Shown: positions 27,224 to 37,482, counted from the stretch's first letter. The stretch is 48,520 bases of DNA from an uncultured Flavobacteriaceae bacterium (GCA_937924845.1 CALDUQ010000001.1:1-48520), one strand, 5' to 3'. Notes: generated by a model not told the origin, from the letters alone. Numbers and translations: made by a program.

Positions 27224-28558
27224 TTATCGTTTTTCAAAACTCAAAATTGCATTTTTGGGTTTTAACGTAATCAATGCTAATATTTCAATATCTTTAAACT
27301 TAGGTGTTATTTTATAATTTGACACCAATTTAGTGATAGCAATAATCATTTCGAACATCGCAAAATTATTGCCAATGCATTTGCGAGGCCCTGCTCCAAA
27401 CGGAAAATAAAATGACGAGAATTGTCTACTACCACCTTCAAAACGTTCTGGCTTAAATTGCAAAGGGTCATCCCACAAATCTGGATGACGATGCAACTCA
27501 TACATCGAAAACAACAAATTAGATCCCGCTTTAAATTGATAGCCCTCAAACTCATCGTTTTCAATATTTACACGATCTACAAAATACGCTGGCGGATATA
27601 AACGCATTGCCTCTTCAATAACTTGTTGACATATTTTTGACTTCATTACAAAATCCATCAAACTCATTGTTTCCAAATTTAAACGGGCTGTTTCATCTTT
27701 AATTTTTTCTTGCCATTCGGGATGTAAAGCTAAAAGCTGTGTGGTAAACGTTAATGCGTTAGATGTAGTTTCATGCCCAGCAATAAACAATATTAAAATT
27801 TCATCAATCAATTGTTCATCCTCCATACCTTTACCGTCCTCATAACGAGCATCCAAAAGCATGTCTAACAAGTCAAACGTATTGCAACTTGCCAATTTTC
27901 GTTTATTAACTATAGTTTTAAGTATTTGCCTAGCTTTAGCAACGCTAACTAAATTTGCTTTTATTTTACCACTTAGTTTAAACCACCAAAGTAAATAAGG
28001 TTGCCTTAACTCCCTTACCATCATATGTTGAGCCGCCTCTGTTACCTCTTGAAGGTATTTAATTTCATTTTTTGCGACCGCATCACTAAATAAAGCAGAG
28101 GCAACTGTATTAAATGCTAAATCATTAAATAATGATATAACATTGATATTTTGGTTTTCTGTTATGGCTTCATAACTTTGCTCAATAGTAGTCTCTATTT
28201 TATGCAAAAGTGCTTCAAGTTGCTTTTTATGAAACGCAGGTTGAATAAGTTTACGCTGTGTTTTCCATAATTTGCCTTCGGAAGTTAGCAAACCTTTACC
28301 AACATATTTAGCCAAATCACGAGTTTGAATTTTAGATTTTGTATAATTTTTATGGTTTGTTTTTAAAACATAATTAATTAAATTTTTATGCCTACAAAAA
28401 TACACTTTGTGTATTGGACTTATTTTTAAAGCAAAAACGTCACCACGTTTTTTGAAGTTATTTGCATGAAAAGGTAACGGGTTTTTAGCAATTTTTAACG
28501 CATGCTTTAAAAAACTAATAAAAGGTAAGGTTGGAATTTTTTTTTTGATATGTGCCAT
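27224..28558 (-). CDS. Cytochrome P450
   Basis: A 444-aa soluble P450 monooxygenase. Key features in order: the I-helix oxygen-binding motif AGHETTSNAL, the K-helix ExxR motif (EEAMR) and the heme-binding loop FPFGAGPRKCIG with the ligand Cys394. It resembles the CYP4/CYP102-like bacterial group (fatty-acid or alkane hydroxylase relatives), but the substrate cannot be read from the sequence. No ferredoxin or reductase gene is next to it. The PaaE-like reductase about 20 kb away is the only plausible electron donor in the window, and that link is speculative. It is separated from the upstream Bax-inhibitor gene by a strong terminator. Confidence 0.93.
   Translation of the reverse strand: MAHIKKKIPTLPFISFLKHALKIAKNPLPFHANNFKKRGDVFALKISPIHKVYFCRHKNLINYVLKTNHKNYTKSKIQTRDLAKYVGKGLLTSEGKLWKTQRKLIQPAFHKKQLEALLHKIETTIEQSYEAITENQNINVISLFNDLAFNTVASALFSDAVAKNEIKYLQEVTEAAQHMMVRELRQPYLLWWFKLSGKIKANLVSVAKARQILKTIVNKRKLASCNTFDLLDMLLDARYEDGKGMEDEQLIDEILILFIAGHETTSNALTFTTQLLALHPEWQEKIKDETARLNLETMSLMDFVMKSKICQQVIEEAMRLYPPAYFVDRVNIENDEFEGYQFKAGSNLLFSMYELHRHPDLWDDPLQFKPERFEGGSRQFSSFYFPFGAGPRKCIGNNFAMFEMIIAITKLVSNYKITPKFKDIEILALITLKPKNAILSFEKR
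28271..28283 (+). repeat. Dispersed word TTTGCCTTCGGAA, copy in the P450 gene
   Basis: An exact copy. On the coding strand it is read as Ser-Glu-Gly-Lys. A one-base variant (TGCCTACGGAA) lies 520 bases on, at 28792-28802, in the Bax-inhibitor gene. Confidence 0.6.
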
Positions 28559-28583
28559 GTACTGTAAAGGTATAGCTAAAAGT

Positions 28584-28613
28584 AAAAACCCCCAAATAGA
28601 ATCTATTTGAGGG
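28584..28613 (-). terminator. Intrinsic terminator of the Bax-inhibitor-like gene
   Basis: On the minus strand CCCTCAAATA pairs with TATTTGGGGG (10 bp, one G-U pair) around a 5-base loop, followed by TTTTTACTTTT. Confidence 0.87.
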
Positions 28614-28636
28614 CTTGTATTGTATTTAAATCATTG

Positions 28637-29338
28637 TTAATCTCTACTCATAAAAATGCGCAAAATGTACCAAAATAAAAGCATTAACGATGCAAATAAA
28701 CCTAATGCTGCTGGTATATAATCCTCAACACCATATTTATTTACAATATTTGAGGTTTGGTATAAAATTGAACCTGCTGCTAATACACACATGCCTACGG
28801 AAAACCATAAGCCCAAATCAAAACCAAAAATAGTACCTGCAATTATTAACCCTATGGCAATAAAAAAACCAATTGTTAACATTGATTTTAAAAAGGAAAA
28901 ATCTTTTTTGGTCATGATAACCACAGCCGATAACCCTGTAAAAAGCGATAACGTTACAATAGCTGCTTGGTTAAGTATATCAGCACCGTTAACCATGCTC
29001 ATTGCAATATAAATGAGTGGCACAAAAATAAATGCTTCGGCAATAATATAAATGCCATAAGCTAAATATTGCTTGTTTTTATCTTGTGTTTTCATAGCCA
29101 TACTCTCGGCATAGTTGGTAATAAACATAAAGCCACCTAGTATAATTAGCCATCGGTAACCATCTAGCATTGACAATGAAAACTGTACTATTGCCCGACT
29201 TTGCAAAAACAAGTATTCAAATAACACAAAAAACAACACGCCACCAGCAACGTGCGAATATGTTTTTTTGTAAAAAGCAACGCGATCTAATTCAGACACG
29301 TCTCTAACTAAAAGTTGATTGTTAAAATTTTGTTCCAT
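28637..29338 (-). CDS. Bax inhibitor-1/YccA family membrane protein
   Basis: A 233-aa protein with about seven hydrophobic segments, including IYIIAEAFIFVPLIYIAM and LTIGFFIAIGLIIAGTIFG, and a polar N-terminus of about 35 residues. The arrangement and the YGIYIIAEAF segment fit the BI-1/TMBIM (YccA, UPF0005) family of inner-membrane proteins. Family members are thought to act as ion-leak channels or to modulate membrane proteases; the role here is unknown. It follows the zinc metallopeptidase by 17 bases and ends at a strong terminator, so the two likely form an operon. Confidence 0.9.
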   Translation of the reverse strand: MEQNFNNQLLVRDVSELDRVAFYKKTYSHVAGGVLFFVLFEYLFLQSRAIVQFSLSMLDGYRWLIILGGFMFITNYAESMAMKTQDKNKQYLAYGIYIIAEAFIFVPLIYIAMSMVNGADILNQAAIVTLSLFTGLSAVVIMTKKDFSFLKSMLTIGFFIAIGLIIAGTIFGFDLGLWFSVGMCVLAAGSILYQTSNIVNKYGVEDYIPAALGLFASLMLLFWYILRIFMSRD

Positions 29339-29355
29339 TTTTTATATTTAGTTTG

Positions 29356-30048
29356 TTAATTTCTTCGGTTTAAAAACATTAAAATAAAGTAAATAAGCTG
29401 CGCTAATGATGCTAATGCTGCGACTAAATATGTACGCGCTGCCCATTTTAAAGCATCTTTTGAACCTACTAATTCTTGTTGGGTAACAATGCGTTTGTTT
29501 TCTAACCAAGCTAATGCGCGGTTACTTGCATCATATTCTACAGGTAAAGTAATAAATGTAAATAATGTCGTCACGGCAAAAAGTGCTATACCTAGTAAAA
29601 ATATATTATTACCTAAAACCGAACCTGTTGCAGATAATACCAAACCAGCCATTATAACCATGTTAGATAATTTACTACTTATTTGTACTGCAGGTACAAT
29701 TTTTGAACGCATTGTTAACCAACTATAAGCTTGAGCATGTTGTACTGCATGACCTACCTCATGAGCAGATACTGCTGCCGCTGCTGCATTACGCTCGTGA
29801 TAAACTACCTCGCTTAAGTTAACCGTTTTGTTTACTGGGTTGTAATGATCGGTTAATTGACCACTAACCGAAATAACTTTTACATCAGTAATGCCATGAT
29901 CGGCAAGCATTTTTTCGGCAATTTCTTTACCACTCATCCCGTTTTGTAAACTTACTTTGGAGTAGTGTTTAAATTTACTTTTAAGCTTATTGCTAACAAT
30001 TGAGCTTATTAAATATATTGCTCCTGTAAGGATATAATAGGCTATCAT
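29356..30048 (-). CDS. Membrane zinc metallopeptidase (YugP/Zn_peptidase_2 family)
   Basis: A 230-aa membrane-anchored peptidase. An N-terminal hydrophobic helix is followed by the zinc site HEVGHAVQH (His96, Glu97, His100) in SAHEVGHAVQHAQAYSWLTMR, and by two or three more transmembrane segments. This matches PF04298, the YugP-like neutral zinc metallopeptidases. The substrate is unknown; a role in membrane-protein quality control is plausible. It is the first gene of a two-gene unit with the Bax-inhibitor-like protein. Upstream lies a TTG-16-TAAATTTT promoter-like sequence and a 16-base element shared with the left edge of the window. Confidence 0.88.
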   Translation of the reverse strand: MIAYYILTGAIYLISSIVSNKLKSKFKHYSKVSLQNGMSGKEIAEKMLADHGITDVKVISVSGQLTDHYNPVNKTVNLSEVVYHERNAAAAAVSAHEVGHAVQHAQAYSWLTMRSKIVPAVQISSKLSNMVIMAGLVLSATGSVLGNNIFLLGIALFAVTTLFTFITLPVEYDASNRALAWLENKRIVTQQELVGSKDALKWAARTYLVAALASLAQLIYFILMFLNRRN

Positions 30049-30159
30049 AATTTTTTTGTTTTTTTTTACAGTTTCAACTCTAAAAATAATAAAATTTAGG
30101 TAATTATATTACTACAATTACATATTCGTTATGTATAAATCAAAATTCGTTACGTTACA

Positions 30160-32988
30160 TTAACCCACAATATTTACAATCTTACCTGGTACTACAATTA
30201 CTTTTTTGGGTGTTCGCCCTTGTAATTGCGCTTGCGTTTTTTCGTGAGCCAACACCATTTTTTCGATATCATCTTTAGAGATATCCAAAGGCATTTCTAA
30301 CTTAAAACGCATTTTACCGTTAAACGAGATAGGGTATTCTTTACTACTTTCGACCAAGTGTGCTGCGTCAAATATTGGGAATTGAGCGGTCGAAATAGAT
30401 TGTGAATGACCAAATTTTTCCCATAACTCTTCGGCAATATGTGGCGCATAAGGTGAAAACAACACTAATAAAGGTTCTAATACCGCTTTGCTGGTACATT
30501 TTTGAGCAGTTAACTCATTTACGGCGATCATAAAGGTAGACACTGATGTGTTGAAAGAAAAATTTTCGATATCGTCCTCTACCTTCTTTATGGTTTTGTG
30601 TAATGTTTTTAAATTGTCTTTTGTTGGCTCGGTATCTGTAATTTTAAATCCATTATCATCAACATATAGTTTCCATAGTTTTTTTAAGAAATTATGCACC
30701 CCTGTTATGCCCGAAGTATTCCAAGGTTTGTACTGCTCTAATGGCCCTAAAAACATTTCGTATAAACGTAAGCTATCGGCACCATATTTGGCACAAATTT
30801 CATCTGGATTGACTACATTGTATTTAGATTTTGACATTTTTTCAACATCACGACCTACTTTATATACACCGTTTTCTAAAACAAACTCGGCGTTTTTATA
30901 ATCTTCACCAAATTCGGCATCGGTTTTTAAACCTTCGATATCCAACTCGTCCGAGGCATTAACATACTCTACTTTAACATGTATCGCCTGTACTTTTTTA
31001 TCTGCTATTAATCCTTTAGAATAATATTTTCCTGTGTTTTCTTCTCTATAAACAAAAGCACTAGTCCCCAAAATCATGCCTTGGTTAATGAGTTTTTTAG
31101 CATATTCATCCGCAGGCACTAAGCCTAAATCAAACATAAATTTTTGCCAAAAACGAGAATATAACAAATGCCCTGTGGCATGCTCGCTTCCGCCAATGTA
31201 TAAATCTATTTGTTGCCAATAATTTACGGCATCTTTAGAGAAAATTTCGTCATCGTTATTAGGATCCATATAACGATTAAAATACTGCGAACTACCTGCC
31301 CAACCTGGCATTGTATTTAATTCTAACGGAAAAATAGTTTTGTTATCAATCAAATCGTTAGCAACAACGTTATGTGTTGTGGTATCCCAAGCCCATATTT
31401 TGGCATTGCCTAATGGCGGTTCGCCGTTTTCCGTAGGCAAATAATTATCAACTTCTGGAAGCTCGATTGGCAAATGCTTGGCATCAACCATTTGCGGCAA
31501 CCCATCAACATAATATACTGGGAACGGCTCACCCCAATATCGCTGACGCGAGAACACAGCATCACGCAAACGGTAATTAATTTTACCTTTGCCTTGGCTT
31601 ATGGTTTCGAGTTCAAAAATAGCGCGTTTTGTTGCTTTTTTGTATGATAAGCCATTTAAAAAATCGCTATTAGTAATGGCTGTATTTCCTTTTTCGGTAT
31701 ATGCCTGTTCGCTAATATCTACACCTTCAAAAATATTTGGAATTTCAAGGCTAAAATGTTTTGCAAAATCGTAATCGCGCTGATCACCACAAGGTACCGC
31801 CATCACAGCACCCGTACCATAGCTTGCAAGCACGTAATCGCCTATCCAAATAGGAATGGGTTGTTTGGTGAAAGGATGCTCGGCATAGGCGCCTGTAAAC
31901 ACCCCCGATATTGTTTTTACATCTGCCATACGTTCACGCTCACTACGTTTTGCACTAGCTTTAACATAGTCATCGACAGCTTGTTGTTGCTCGCTGGTTG
32001 TTATTGTATTTACCAACTCATGTTCGGGCGCTAAGGTCATAAAACTTACTCCAAAAATTGTATCTGGTCGTGTTGTAAATACATCGATGGTGTGATTTTG
32101 AGAACAATTTTTAACTTTAAAAGTGACCGAGGCACCTTCGGATCTACCAATCCAGTTACGCTGACTTTCTTTTAGCGAATCGGTCCAATCAATCGTTTCT
32201 AACCCATCTAAAAGGCGTTGGGCGTATGCTGAAATTCGCATCATCCACTGGGTCATTTTTTTTCTAACTACAGGATGTCCACCACGCTCTGATACACCGT
32301 TAACAATTTCATCGTTTGCTAAAACGGTACCTAATTCTGGACACCAATTTACTTCGGCTTCAGCCAAATAGGTTAGTCTATATTTTAATAAGATATGTTG
32401 CTGCTCTTTTTCAGAAAAAGCATTCCACTCCTCTTTTGTAAACTGCTCAGTATCATCATCACAAACTGCATTTACTGCTGCATTACCATTGGTTTTAAAA
32501 ACCTCAACTAGCTTAGCAATTGGTTTTGCTTTATCATCTGTATTACAGTAATAAGATTCAAACAACTGGATAAACACCCACTGCGTCCATTTATAATAGT
32601 TTGGGTCGCTGGTGCGGAATTCTCTCGACCAATCAAATGAAAATCCAATTTGATCAAGTTGTCTTCTATAAGTAGCAATATTAGTTTCGGTAGTAATAGC
32701 AGGGTGTTGACCTGTTTGGATGGCATATTGCTCTGCTGGCAATCCAAAACTATCATAGCCTTGTGGATGCAATACATTAAATCCTTTGTGACGCTTGTAA
32801 CGGGCATAAATATCTGAAGCAATGTAACCTAATGGATGGCCAACATGTAGCCCTGCACCGCTAGGATAAGGAAACATATCTAGCACATAATACTTAGGCT
32901 TATCAGAATTAAACCCTGCCTTAAAGGTTTGATTTTTTGCCCAAAAGGCTTGCCATTTTTCTTCAATGGCTTTAAAACTATACTGCAT
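30160..32988 (-). CDS. leuS: Leucyl-tRNA synthetase
   Basis: A class I synthetase of about 942 aa that charges tRNA-Leu. HIGH-type motif HVGH is in [14 protein letters not shown] and KMSKS in EKMSKSKYN (near residue 720 by the ORF count), with a large CP1 editing insert between ([19 protein letters not shown]). Unlike ileS here, its HIGH motif is normal. The ORF track opens at a TTG (32997), but the ATG three codons later (32988, [12 protein letters not shown]) matches the usual family start and is used here. A perfect -7 box at 33033-33040 supports an independent promoter, so it is not simply read through from glmS. Confidence 0.96.
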   Translation of the reverse strand: MQYSFKAIEEKWQAFWAKNQTFKAGFNSDKPKYYVLDMFPYPSGAGLHVGHPLGYIASDIYARYKRHKGFNVLHPQGYDSFGLPAEQYAIQTGQHPAITTETNIATYRRQLDQIGFSFDWSREFRTSDPNYYKWTQWVFIQLFESYYCNTDDKAKPIAKLVEVFKTNGNAAVNAVCDDDTEQFTKEEWNAFSEKEQQHILLKYRLTYLAEAEVNWCPELGTVLANDEIVNGVSERGGHPVVRKKMTQWMMRISAYAQRLLDGLETIDWTDSLKESQRNWIGRSEGASVTFKVKNCSQNHTIDVFTTRPDTIFGVSFMTLAPEHELVNTITTSEQQQAVDDYVKASAKRSERERMADVKTISGVFTGAYAEHPFTKQPIPIWIGDYVLASYGTGAVMAVPCGDQRDYDFAKHFSLEIPNIFEGVDISEQAYTEKGNTAITNSDFLNGLSYKKATKRAIFELETISQGKGKINYRLRDAVFSRQRYWGEPFPVYYVDGLPQMVDAKHLPIELPEVDNYLPTENGEPPLGNAKIWAWDTTTHNVVANDLIDNKTIFPLELNTMPGWAGSSQYFNRYMDPNNDDEIFSKDAVNYWQQIDLYIGGSEHATGHLLYSRFWQKFMFDLGLVPADEYAKKLINQGMILGTSAFVYREENTGKYYSKGLIADKKVQAIHVKVEYVNASDELDIEGLKTDAEFGEDYKNAEFVLENGVYKVGRDVEKMSKSKYNVVNPDEICAKYGADSLRLYEMFLGPLEQYKPWNTSGITGVHNFLKKLWKLYVDDNGFKITDTEPTKDNLKTLHKTIKKVEDDIENFSFNTSVSTFMIAVNELTAQKCTSKAVLEPLLVLFSPYAPHIAEELWEKFGHSQSISTAQFPIFDAAHLVESSKEYPISFNGKMRFKLEMPLDISKDDIEKMVLAHEKTQAQLQGRTPKKVIVVPGKIVNIVG
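31429..31440 (-). repeat. One-base variant of the dispersed word (TTGCCTACGGAA) in leuS
   Basis: It differs from TTGCCTTCGGAA only at the central base. It is read as Leu-Pro-Thr-Glu. A 10-base partial (TGCCTGCGGA, minus) lies at 31119-31128. Confidence 0.45.
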
Positions 32989-33032
32989 TTGTGTCAATAT
33001 TTAATTAGCGAATATGCTAAATAATAATGACA

Positions 33033-33040
33033 CAAATTTA
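33033..33040 (-). promoter_or_regulatory. -7 box of leuS
   Basis: The minus strand reads TAAATTTG, a perfect TAnnTTTG, about 44 bases before the chosen ATG. Confidence 0.7.
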
Positions 33041-33099
33041 CAGTTTATCTTACACACATTAAAGCTGTATTGCATAAGATTTTATTAGAAAATAACGTG

Positions 33100-34947
33100 C
33101 TATTCTACCGTAACCGATTTGGCCAAATTACGTGGTTGATCTACGTTTTTATCAAGCATCACAGCAATATGGTACGATAACAATTGTAATGGGATAGTTG
33201 TTAAAAGAGGTGTTAAAAACTCGGTTGTTTCTGGCACTTCAATAACGTGATCTGCTAGCTCTTTAACCGATGTATCACCCTCGGTTACTATCGCTATAAT
33301 TTTACCTTTACGAGATTTAATTTCTTGTATATTACTAACCACTTTTTCGTAATGTCCTTTTTTAGTTGCTATAACAACTATCGGCATATTTTCATCGATT
33401 AAAGCAATGGGACCGTGTTTCATTTCTGCAGCTGGATAACCTTCTGCATGGATGTATGAAATTTCTTTTAATTTTAATGCCCCTTCAAGCGCTACCGGAA
33501 AGTTATAGCCGCGTCCTAAATACAAAAAGTTTGCTGTGTCTTTATAAACTTTAGATACTTCTTGAATATAAGCATCTGATTGTAATCCTTTTTTAACTTT
33601 TTCAGGAATTAACTCTAGCTCAATTAAATGCTCGCGTAATTGCGATTTAGATATGATTCCTTTTGCAGATGCCAAACGCAGTGCCATTAAACTTAATAAC
33701 GTAATTTGTGTTGTAAAAGCTTTAGTTGAAGCTACACCAATTTCTGGACCTGCATGCGTATAGGCTCCTGAATGTGACTCCCTCGAAATAGTTGAACCTA
33801 CAACATTACATACTCCAAACACAAAAGCACCTTTTGACTTTGCTAATTTAATAGCTGCCAGCGTATCTGCCGTTTCACCAGATTGTGAAATTGCAATAAG
33901 TACATCATCCTCATAAATAATTGGATTACGATATCTAAACTCTGATGCGTATTCAACCTCAACAGGGATTCTTGCTAAATCTTCAAAAATATATTCTGCA
34001 ACTAAACCAGCGTGCCATGAAGTTCCACAAGCTACAATTATAATACGGCGTGCATTAATAAATTTATCTAAGTGGTTTTCTAACCCAGATAATTTTACGA
34101 TGCCCTCGTTTACTAATAATCTTCCTCTAAAAGTATCTAGTATTGCATTAGGCTGCTCGTAAATTTCTTTTAACATAAAGTGATCATAACCACCTTTTTC
34201 AATTTGATCTATATTTATTTTAAGCTCTTGAATAGTAGAATTAACCAAAGAGTCATCTTTAATTTTTCTTACTTTAACTTCGTGACCTCTTTTAATGATT
34301 GCTAATTCTTCATCTTCTAGATAAATAGCATTTTTAGTATATTCAATAAAAGGAGAGGCATCACTAGCTATAAAAAATTCATCTTCACCAATACCTATAG
34401 CTAAAGGGCTACCCAGTTTTGCTGCAATAATTTCATCTGGCCTAGTTTTATCAAACACAGCTATAGCGTAGGCACCTACTACCTCTCTTAAGGCCTGTCT
34501 AACAGCTCTACCCAACTTTAAATTTTCTCTTATTTTTATCTCTTCTATTAAATTAACTAGTACTTCGGTATCGGTATCTGATGAAAAAGTATAACCTCTA
34601 TTAATTAACTCTTTTTTTATAGATTCATAATTTTCTATTATTCCATTATGGATAATAACTAAATTACCTGAATTAGATACATGAGGATGAGAATTGGTGT
34701 CATTTGGCACACCATGTGTAGCCCATCTTGTGTGTCCTATACCTAAATTGCCTTTATCTGATATTTTAGAAGAAACTTTGGCTGCAAGGTCTGCAACTTT
34801 ACCTTTGGTTTTACAAAAGTTAACTTCATTTTCATTAATCAACGCTACCCCTGCGCTATCATAGCCACGATATTCAAGGCGTTGTAAGCCTTTAAGTATT
34901 ATTGGGTATGCTTGTCTATGACCTATATAACCTACTATTCCACACAT
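33100..34947 (-). CDS. glmS: Glutamine-fructose-6-phosphate aminotransferase (isomerizing)
   Basis: A 615-aa cytoplasmic enzyme that makes glucosamine-6-phosphate for peptidoglycan and lipopolysaccharide. The N-terminal class II glutaminase domain has the nucleophile Cys2 (MCGIVGYIG) and GIGHTRWATHG. Two SIS domains follow (ISQSGETADTLAAIKLAK; RGYNFPVALEGALKLKEISY), and the standard ending is NLAKSVTVE. It starts 3 bases after the DUF4270 stop, making it the last gene of the glycogen-synthase-like - DUF4270 - glmS operon. No glmS riboswitch-type leader is possible with such spacing. Confidence 0.98.
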   Translation of the reverse strand: MCGIVGYIGHRQAYPIILKGLQRLEYRGYDSAGVALINENEVNFCKTKGKVADLAAKVSSKISDKGNLGIGHTRWATHGVPNDTNSHPHVSNSGNLVIIHNGIIENYESIKKELINRGYTFSSDTDTEVLVNLIEEIKIRENLKLGRAVRQALREVVGAYAIAVFDKTRPDEIIAAKLGSPLAIGIGEDEFFIASDASPFIEYTKNAIYLEDEELAIIKRGHEVKVRKIKDDSLVNSTIQELKINIDQIEKGGYDHFMLKEIYEQPNAILDTFRGRLLVNEGIVKLSGLENHLDKFINARRIIIVACGTSWHAGLVAEYIFEDLARIPVEVEYASEFRYRNPIIYEDDVLIAISQSGETADTLAAIKLAKSKGAFVFGVCNVVGSTISRESHSGAYTHAGPEIGVASTKAFTTQITLLSLMALRLASAKGIISKSQLREHLIELELIPEKVKKGLQSDAYIQEVSKVYKDTANFLYLGRGYNFPVALEGALKLKEISYIHAEGYPAAEMKHGPIALIDENMPIVVIATKKGHYEKVVSNIQEIKSRKGKIIAIVTEGDTSVKELADHVIEVPETTEFLTPLLTTIPLQLLSYHIAVMLDKNVDQPRNLAKSVTVE

Positions 34948-34950
34948 ATA

Positions 34951-36591
34951 TTAATTGTTTGTTTCTGAATAAAATATTTTAAGTTTAATTTGATTATCCG
35001 GATTTACCGAAGCATTACTCCCATATAAAACCGTTCCTCTTGGAGAAAGTATTGAGCCTATTGGTAAAGTTTCAGCCACATCATCTTCAGTTTGCAAAAA
35101 TCGATTTACTATTGTTGCTTGGTTTATACCAGATGATACTACCAACCCTAATTTTACATTTGTTGAATCATTTAATATTAAGTTGTTAATATGATCTGTT
35201 ATTCTAAACTTATAACTAACACCATCACTAGTAGCGTCATCATTAACTCTTGTTAAAGGCTCTAAATGAGTAACAAATTGTTCACCACTACTATTTACGG
35301 TTGCATCACTAGCTAAATCCACTAATGAACGATTGTTTTTTAAATCGTATAAATATAAACGATTAGGCTCTTCACCATTAACAATGGTTTGATCAACAAA
35401 AACCTCTAAATAAGCTTCATTTATTAATCGTATTGGGTTACCATCTTCATCTACAAATAGGTTTTTAAACTCAGTAAAATCTTCAGATTCGCCATCATCA
35501 CCACCATTAAATAAATTGACAACAGCCATCGAACCTTCACCTCCTTTTAAAAATAATTGCGTATCACCATCCGTTTCATTGCCAACAGGTAATGCATTTG
35601 TAAAATTATTTTCTAATAAATTAACTGTATTTCCAGAAAAATTCAACACTACAGTTTCTTGATCTAGCGAAGTAGCACCTTCATCTTCTGTAGGCGTATA
35701 ATACAACGTTACATTTGCGTCAGACCAATCAATAAGTGACATTGTACCATCTTGCTCATTATTAGCTGCGGTTTTAATATACAAGCCTCTAAAGTGGTTA
35801 TAGAAGTTATTAATATTTTCCAACTCTAACCCATCCTCTTTATCGAAAATAAAAGTTTGCCAAAAATTATTTGGATTATCTAATTTTAAACGAATTGCTG
35901 GCGGCAATCTTGCTGTAATTGAATCAAGACCGTTTTGATCTTCTTGTAACAATCTAATTTCATTATAATTAGGCATATATTCTTGTGGTATTCCTGTGCT
36001 AATATCTTGCGCACCTGTATAAAGTAAAATATGCTCTAACTCATTTTGATTAATAGGGCTTGATACACCTGTTGATGTATTAGAGAAATAACGTTGATTT
36101 TCTCCAGTTTCTGATTCTGGATTAAAATTTCTTAAAAAGAAATTATTATAATATACTGAAATATTAAATGATGAATTACCATAAATAGAGTCTAAAGTAT
36201 AGGTAGAGTTACCATCGGTATCGGTTGTAGCTACCGCACTAAAATACGGCAAATTAAGCACAACTGAATCTAATACAATATCATTACTACCTAATGTTTC
36301 GCTATCGCCAAAAGTTGGACTAGCACTAGACAAACTCACTTGAGATACTATGCTTGCCGTTGACCCTCCATATACAGGATCTTTATAATGTCCTAACAAA
36401 TAATTACCTATATTATTTGTTTGCACTGGCCCTACAGGTTTACTATATGCAGTAACAGGAAAATTTTGGTTCACAAAATTAAAATTATCGCCTCCAATTA
36501 TATCCGATCCTACGGGCGCAAATTCTGTTTCACATGATATTGCAATAATTAACAATAGTACGAGTAACAAACTATTTTTTATAGTTTTCAT
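34951..36591 (-). CDS. DUF4270 family lipoprotein
   Basis: A 546-aa secreted lipoprotein. The signal peptide ends in AISC (Cys20), followed by the family start ETEFAPVGSDIIGGDNF. The rest is beta-rich, with no catalytic motif I can see. DUF4270 proteins are conserved in Bacteroidota, predicted to sit at the outer membrane, and commonly encoded next to glmS and a GT5-like gene, as here. Its function is not established; the operon suggests a link to envelope sugar supply. It lies 16 bases after the glycogen-synthase-like gene. Confidence 0.9.
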   Translation of the reverse strand: MKTIKNSLLLVLLLIIAISCETEFAPVGSDIIGGDNFNFVNQNFPVTAYSKPVGPVQTNNIGNYLLGHYKDPVYGGSTASIVSQVSLSSASPTFGDSETLGSNDIVLDSVVLNLPYFSAVATTDTDGNSTYTLDSIYGNSSFNISVYYNNFFLRNFNPESETGENQRYFSNTSTGVSSPINQNELEHILLYTGAQDISTGIPQEYMPNYNEIRLLQEDQNGLDSITARLPPAIRLKLDNPNNFWQTFIFDKEDGLELENINNFYNHFRGLYIKTAANNEQDGTMSLIDWSDANVTLYYTPTEDEGATSLDQETVVLNFSGNTVNLLENNFTNALPVGNETDGDTQLFLKGGEGSMAVVNLFNGGDDGESEDFTEFKNLFVDEDGNPIRLINEAYLEVFVDQTIVNGEEPNRLYLYDLKNNRSLVDLASDATVNSSGEQFVTHLEPLTRVNDDATSDGVSYKFRITDHINNLILNDSTNVKLGLVVSSGINQATIVNRFLQTEDDVAETLPIGSILSPRGTVLYGSNASVNPDNQIKLKIFYSETNN

Positions 36592-36607
36592 ATATTATTA
36601 CGTTTAC

Positions 36608-37411
36608 TTAAATTTTATGATTATAAAAATCTACATAAGCATCTGCAAATGCATCTTTTGGATGATACTCTAACACTGGTTTTTTAGAGTTTTCTAAATG
36701 TGTTTTTAAATCCTCTGGTAAATCCTCAGACCCTACAATAACACCATCAGAGTAATCTATTGCCACTTTCATAATGTTATTATAGTTTGGTGTTTCAAGC
36801 ACTTCTATAGCTTCATCTTTAATTTCGTCAAATTTAATTTTATTCTGCATACCAGGATTTAAATTACCGTCAAAGCTTTTATCATAAACTGATGTTACCA
36901 CTTTACTGTTAGTAAACAATGGCTCATCCTTATAAAATTCTTTTAAATATAACGGCAGTAATGATGCCAACCAACCATGCACATGAATTACATCGGGTGC
37001 CCAATTTAATTTTTTAACAGTTTCAATAACGCCTTTGGCGAAAAATATAGCACGTTCATCATTATCTTCAAACATTTCTCCATTTTCGTCTCTAAGCGTT
37101 GCTTTTCTCTTAAAATACTCCTCGTTATCAATAAAATAAACCTGAATACGCTCCTTAGGAATTGACGCTACTTTAATAATCAACGGCATATCTAGGTCAT
37201 TAATAACTAAATTAATCCCCGATAAACGTATCACTTCGTGTAACTGATGCCTTCTTTCATTTATATTTCCATAACGCGGCATAAATATTCTAATTTGCCC
37301 CCCTTGTTTACTTACCATCTTAGGTGCCTCAAAGGACATTGACGATATTTCCGTTTCTGGTAAATATGGAATAACTTCTGACGAGACGTACAATATTTTC
37401 TTCTCTTTCAT
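36608..37411 (-). CDS. Glycogen/starch synthase-like protein, N-terminal domain only
   Basis: A 267-aa protein that matches only the N-terminal (GT5) Rossmann domain of glycogen synthase: KILYVSSEVIPY at the start, IRIFMPRYG, then DVIHVHGWLASLLPLYLK, which corresponds to the synthase DVvHaHDW region. Full synthases are about 480 aa and have a second, donor-binding GT-B domain that is absent. The K-x-G-G-L substrate loop near the N-terminus is replaced by ETEISSMSFEAP. It is therefore unlikely to make glycogen. It is the first gene of the operon with DUF4270 and glmS, and is divergent from panC with its own -7 box. Confidence 0.85.
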   Translation of the reverse strand: MKEKKILYVSSEVIPYLPETEISSMSFEAPKMVSKQGGQIRIFMPRYGNINERRHQLHEVIRLSGINLVINDLDMPLIIKVASIPKERIQVYFIDNEEYFKRKATLRDENGEMFEDNDERAIFFAKGVIETVKKLNWAPDVIHVHGWLASLLPLYLKEFYKDEPLFTNSKVVTSVYDKSFDGNLNPGMQNKIKFDEIKDEAIEVLETPNYNNIMKVAIDYSDGVIVGSEDLPEDLKTHLENSKKPVLEYHPKDAFADAYVDFYNHKI

Positions 37412-37444
37412 AAATATTTATGATCTTTTAATATAAAAAACATG

Positions 37445-37452
37445 CAAAATTA
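37445..37452 (-). promoter_or_regulatory. -7 box of the glycogen-synthase-like - DUF4270 - glmS operon
   Basis: The minus strand reads TAATTTTG, a perfect TAnnTTTG, 33 bases before the ATG. It is paired with a divergent box 30 bases away. Confidence 0.7.
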
Positions 37453-37482
37453 CAAAAATTATGTTTATTAACAGCAATATAT

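Noticed and set aside
28637-30048. BI-1-like protein plus zinc membrane protease as a possible toxin-antitoxin or defence pair
   Set aside because: Both are widespread housekeeping families in Bacteroidota, with no nuclease, toxin or phage-related neighbour.
32998-33099. A possible riboswitch or ribozyme around glmS/leuS
   Set aside because: glmS starts 3 bases after the previous gene, leaving no leader. The leuS leader is short and has only a promoter box.
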